From: Claveliimonas sp034178805
Lineage (GTDB): Bacteria > Bacillota > Clostridia > Lachnospirales > Lachnospiraceae
Direction: 5' to 3'
Assembly: GCF_050314255.1 (NCBI RefSeq)
Contig: NZ_JBNPMZ010000006.1
Coordinates: 100,362-164,361 of the forward strand
DNA length: 64,000 bases
The notes under the pieces were generated by a model that was given only the letters and a program-made list of their open reading frames with translations, was not told where the DNA came from and did not search any database. This document shows positions 60,682-64,000 of this stretch, piece by piece. The position numbers and the translations under genes were made by a program. Position 1 is the first letter of the stretch. Each line of letters starts with the position of its first letter.

Positions 60682-61719
60682 ATGGCAAGTGATGATAATA
60701 AGAAAAAAGCATTAGATGCGGCGATTGCGAAGCTTGAGAAAGATTTTGGTAAAGGTACAGTGATGAAATTAGGTGATCCGGCTGCGCAGGTAGCTGTGGA
60801 GACGGTTCCTACCGGTTCATTGAGTCTGGATCTGGCACTGGGGCTGGGTGGAGTTCCAAAGGGAAGAGTGATAGAGATATACGGACCGGAATCCAGTGGT
60901 AAGACAACGGTCGCATTACATATGATTGCAGAGGTACAGAAGAGAGGCGGTATTGCGGGATTTATTGATGCTGAGCATGCACTGGATCCGGTATATGCCA
61001 AGAATATCGGCGTTGATATTGATGAGCTTTATATTTCCCAGCCGGACAGTGGAGATCAGGCACTGGAGATTACGGAGACTATGGTACGTTCCGGCGCGAT
61101 GGATATTATTGTTGTCGATTCCGTAGCTGCTCTGGTTCCGAAGCAGGAGATAGAAGGAGATATGGGAGACAGCCATGTGGGACTGCAGGCAAGACTTATG
61201 TCTCAGGCTCTCAGAAAGCTGACACCTGTTATCAGTAAATCCAACTGTGTGGTTATCTTCATTAATCAGCTTCGTGAGAAGGTGGGAGTTATGTTTGGTA
61301 ATCCGGAGACTACCACAGGAGGACGTGCGCTGAAGTTCTATGCTTCTGTCCGTATGGATGTGAGAAGAATCGAGACCCTGAAGCAGGGCGGAGAGATGGT
61401 GGGCAACAGAGTCCGCGTGAAAATAGTAAAGAATAAGATTGCGCCACCGTTTAAGGAAGCGGAATTTGATATCATGTTTGGTAAAGGAATTTCCAGAGAA
61501 GGTGATATTCTGGATCTGGCAGCCAACATTAATATAATTAACAAGAGCGGTGCATGGTATGCTTACGAGGGTAATAAGATTGGACAGGGAAGAGAGAATG
61601 CCAAGATCTATCTTGCTGAACATCCTGAGATTATGGAAGAAGTAGAGCAGAAAGTAAGGAATCACTACCATATCGGAGATGCGGCAGATGCAGCAGAATC
61701 GAAGGATGGAGAGGAATAA
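60682..61719 (+). CDS. recA: Recombinase RecA
   Basis: The strand-exchange protein and SOS co-protease. The 345-residue sequence has Walker A GPESSGKTTVALH, DAEHALDPVYAKNIGVD, Walker B IIVVDSVAALVP, loop L1/L2 segments (EIEGDMGDSHVGLQARLMSQ; NQLREKVGVMFGNPETTTGG) and an acidic C-terminus. ATG 60682 follows AAGGAGAG. RecX follows after one base. Confidence 0.98.
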   Translation: MASDDNKKKALDAAIAKLEKDFGKGTVMKLGDPAAQVAVETVPTGSLSLDLALGLGGVPKGRVIEIYGPESSGKTTVALHMIAEVQKRGGIAGFIDAEHALDPVYAKNIGVDIDELYISQPDSGDQALEITETMVRSGAMDIIVVDSVAALVPKQEIEGDMGDSHVGLQARLMSQALRKLTPVISKSNCVVIFINQLREKVGVMFGNPETTTGGRALKFYASVRMDVRRIETLKQGGEMVGNRVRVKIVKNKIAPPFKEAEFDIMFGKGISREGDILDLAANINIINKSGAWYAYEGNKIGQGRENAKIYLAEHPEIMEEVEQKVRNHYHIGDAADAAESKDGEE

Positions 61720-61720
61720 T

Positions 61721-62335
61721 ATGGAAGTTACGCAGATAGAAGCCGTAACCAAAACAAGATATAAAGTGTACGTAGATGGACAGTTCGCTTTTGTATTATA
61801 CAAGGGCGAACTGTCCCGCTATAGAATTAAGGTTGGGGAGCAGATTTCTTCTGATGTGTATCTGGAGATAAAAGAAGAAATAGTACTAAAGCGTGCAAAG
61901 CTTCGGGCTATGCATCTTTTGAATGACATGGACAGAACTGAGGCTCAGTTGCGTGACAAGCTGGAGACTGGAGGGTTTACAGAAGATATTGTGGATCGGG
62001 CAATGGATTATGTGAAATCTTTCGGATACATCAATGATCGTGAATATGCCAGAAGATTTGTGGAAAGCAGGAAGGACAGGAAGAGCAGGAAAGAAATCTA
62101 TGCGCTGTTGTGCCGCAAAGGCCTGGATCAGACACTGGTCCGTGAGGTGATGGAGGATACTATGGAGCCGGAAGATGCCGGCCATGCAATTGAAGAGCTG
62201 ATACGAAAGAAGAGATATTGTCCGGAGACAGCTACGGAGAAGGAAAAGCAGAAGATGATAGGATATCTGATGCGAAAGGGATTTCGCTATGAAGACATCC
62301 GTCAGCTGATACAAGTTTCTGGGGGTAATGCTTGA
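61721..62335 (+). CDS. recX: Regulatory protein RecX
   Basis: RecX inhibits RecA filaments. From ATG 61721 it has 204 residues with tandem three-helix RecX motifs (RAMHLLNDMDRTEAQLRDKL; YVKSFGYINDREYARRFVES; EIYALLCRKGLDQTLVREVM; MIGYLMRKGFRYEDIRQLI). The N-terminal segment (KTRYKVYVDGQFAFVLYKGE) is as in Firmicutes RecX. The RBS (GGAGAGGAA) lies inside the recA end. The last codon overlaps the -35 box of the rny promoter. Confidence 0.93.
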   Translation: MEVTQIEAVTKTRYKVYVDGQFAFVLYKGELSRYRIKVGEQISSDVYLEIKEEIVLKRAKLRAMHLLNDMDRTEAQLRDKLETGGFTEDIVDRAMDYVKSFGYINDREYARRFVESRKDRKSRKEIYALLCRKGLDQTLVREVMEDTMEPEDAGHAIEELIRKKRYCPETATEKEKQKMIGYLMRKGFRYEDIRQLIQVSGGNA

Positions 62336-62360
62336 CATCTTTGTGAAAACAGTATAAAAT
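62332..62360 (+). promoter_or_regulatory. Sigma-A promoter of rny
   Basis: TTGACA (62332-62337) overlaps the recX stop codon; TAAAAT (62355-62360) follows at 17 bases. TATAAA at 62353 is an alternative with a 15-base spacer. Confidence 0.6.
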
Positions 62361-62407
62361 TTAACTGTTGTATTTGTACAATGAAAACTAAATAAGGAGG
62401 TGCTCCT

Positions 62408-63961
62408 GTGCCAATGGGAATTTTGATTGCTGTAGTCGTGGTGCTGATCATAGCAACGGCAGTCATCAGTCATTTCGTGACCGTTTCCAATCTGAAGAAG
62501 AACGCAGATTCCAAGATTGGAAATGCAGAGAGTAAGGCGCGCGAGATTATTGATGATGCAGTGAAGACCGCTGAGGCCAAAAAAAAGGAATCTCTTTTGG
62601 AAATCAAGGAAGAATCTATCAGAACAAAGAATGAGCTCGAAAAAGAGACAAAGGAACGAAGAGCAGAGTTACAGCGTTATGAGAAGAGAGTTCTGTCCAA
62701 AGAAGAAGCTTTAGATAAGAAGTCAGAGGCGATTGAAAAGCGCGAAACAGGATTCGCAGCAAAAGAGGAACAGTTGAGACAGCGTGAATCAAAAGTCAAG
62801 GAGCTGGAACAACAAAGAGTACAGGAACTAGAAAGAATCTCAGGACTTACCTCCGAACAGGCAAAAGAATATTTGTTAAAAACTGTTGAAGAAGATGTGA
62901 AACATGATACTGCAAAAATGATAAAGGAATTGGAGGCGCAGGCAAAGGAAGAAGCAGATAAAAAGGCGAAAGATTACGTCGTTACTGCTATCCAGAGATG
63001 CGCGGCAGATCATGTGGCGGAAACTACGATTTCGGTCGTTCAGCTTCCAAGTGACGAAATGAAAGGAAGAATTATCGGAAGAGAAGGAAGGAATATCCGT
63101 ACTTTAGAGACTCTGACAGGTGTAGAACTGATTATTGATGATACACCGGAAGCAGTTGTCTTATCCGGTTTTGATCCAATCCGTCGTGAGGTTGCCAGAA
63201 TTGCACTCGAGAAACTGATTGTGGATGGAAGAATTCATCCTGCAAGAATCGAGGAAATGGTAGAGAAAGCGCAGAAAGAAGTGGATGCTATCATTCGTGA
63301 AGAAGGAGAGGCTGCAGCGTTGGAGGTTGGAGTACACGGAATTCATCCGGAGCTCATCAGACTTCTTGGCCGTATGAAGTTTAGAACCAGTTATGGTCAG
63401 AACGCGCTCAGACATTCTGTTGAGGTGGCACAGTTGTCAGGACTGCTTGCCGGTGAGATCGGACTTGATGTCAGAGTTGCAAAGCGTGCCGGACTCCTGC
63501 ACGATATCGGTAAATCTATCGACCACGATGTGGAAGGATCACATATTCAGATTGGTGTGGATCTTTGCCGCAAGTACAAAGAATCTGCGACAGTCATCAA
63601 TGCTGTAGAATCACATCATGGAGATGTGGAACCGGAAACTCTGATAGCATGCGTTGTTCAGGCAGCGGATACGATTTCTGCGGCAAGACCGGGTGCAAGA
63701 AGAGAAACAATCGAAACATATACAAACAGATTAAAACAATTAGAAGACATCAGCAACCAGTTTAAGGGTGTTGATAAATCTTTTGCTATTCAAGCAGGTA
63801 GAGAGATTCGTATTATGGTAGTTCCAGAACAGGTATCTGATGCGGATATGGTATTACTGGCCAGAGATATTTCAAAACAGATTGAGTATGAGTTGGAATA
63901 TCCGGGACAGATTAAGGTAAATGTTATTCGGGAATCCAGGGTAACAGATTATGCCAAGTAG
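62408..63961 (+). CDS. rny: Ribonuclease Y
   Basis: RNase Y is the membrane-bound endonuclease that initiates mRNA decay in Firmicutes. The 517-residue protein has an N-terminal membrane helix (ILIAVVVVLIIATAVISH), a long coiled coil (residues about 30-170), a KH domain (GRIIGREGRNIRTLETLTGV) and an HD domain (HSVEVAQLSGLLAGEIGL; GLLHDIGKSIDHDVEGSH). Translation starts with GTG 62408 behind AAGGAGGTG. The recA-recX-rny order is common in clostridia. Confidence 0.96.
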   Translation: MPMGILIAVVVVLIIATAVISHFVTVSNLKKNADSKIGNAESKAREIIDDAVKTAEAKKKESLLEIKEESIRTKNELEKETKERRAELQRYEKRVLSKEEALDKKSEAIEKRETGFAAKEEQLRQRESKVKELEQQRVQELERISGLTSEQAKEYLLKTVEEDVKHDTAKMIKELEAQAKEEADKKAKDYVVTAIQRCAADHVAETTISVVQLPSDEMKGRIIGREGRNIRTLETLTGVELIIDDTPEAVVLSGFDPIRREVARIALEKLIVDGRIHPARIEEMVEKAQKEVDAIIREEGEAAALEVGVHGIHPELIRLLGRMKFRTSYGQNALRHSVEVAQLSGLLAGEIGLDVRVAKRAGLLHDIGKSIDHDVEGSHIQIGVDLCRKYKESATVINAVESHHGDVEPETLIACVVQAADTISAARPGARRETIETYTNRLKQLEDISNQFKGVDKSFAIQAGREIRIMVVPEQVSDADMVLLARDISKQIEYELEYPGQIKVNVIRESRVTDYAK

Positions 63962-63976
63962 AAGATAAATTATGAA

Positions 63977-64000
63977 AGACCAGACCTTCGTGTCTGGTCT
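63977..64000 (+). terminator. Hairpin after rny at window edge
   Basis: AGACCAGAC pairs perfectly with GTCTGGTCT around CTTCGT. The following T-tract, if present, is outside the window. Confidence 0.65.

Overview
The window reads as a chromosomal segment of an endospore-forming, strictly anaerobic clostridium. The best fit is a gut-type member of the Lachnospiraceae. The reasons are a complete spoIIIAA-AH operon, spoIVB and spo0A, a monomeric [FeFe]-hydrogenase, a clostridial translation operon (rimP-nusA-ylxR-ylxQ-infB-rbfA-nrnA-truB-ribF) and moderate GC content. Species is not assignable by eye. No rRNA, tRNA, CRISPR array or complete insertion sequence was seen.

Layout. 1-2165: 3' part of a type IIA topoisomerase A subunit, ParC-like. 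2234-10735: translation/ribosome-maturation operon with its own promoter and a structured leader, followed by a Na/Pi-cotransporter-like gene (to 12400). 12404-15442: rpsO with a probable S15-binding leader, a block of 75-bp tandem repeats and hairpins, then pnp with its own promoter, leader and terminator. 15491-15823 (-): an orphan small protein with a double-glycine-like leader. 15970-20912: spoIIIA operon behind a good sigma-E promoter match. 20938-22655: prfC, whose promoter overlaps the spoIIIA terminator. 22665-31815: asp23-nusB-xseA-xseB-ispA-dxs-tlyA-nadK-argR-recN. 31847-32908: spoIVB.

32909-45337 is the accessory part. In many clostridia and bacilli recN, spoIVB and spo0A are adjacent. 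Here spo0A starts about 12.6 kb after spoIVB. The gap holds a second, about 93% identical copy of the spoIVB 3' end (35108-35213), a frameshifted gene remnant, an HTH gene with a RhuM-Fic/Doc gene, a membrane-anchored choloylglycine-hydrolase-like enzyme, and a large signalling block. The signalling block comprises a REC-GGDEF-EAL-REC-GGDEF gene broken by one in-frame amber codon, a solute-binding/5'-nucleotidase-C fusion lipoprotein, a Cache-type hybrid histidine kinase, a small zinc-ribbon protein and an HD-GYP protein. The duplicated gene end suggests insertion by an integrative element or recombination with foreign DNA.

45416-64000 returns to core genes: spo0A, glgA, metF, a MetH-activation-domain protein, metH (which lacks its own activation domain), [FeFe]-hydrogenase, ppk, topB, a left-handed beta-helix protein, a Cys-rich DUF1667-like protein (-), a sodium:solute symporter, recA with a LexA box, recX and rny.

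All similarity statements are from recognition of motifs and gene order by eye; no database search was run.
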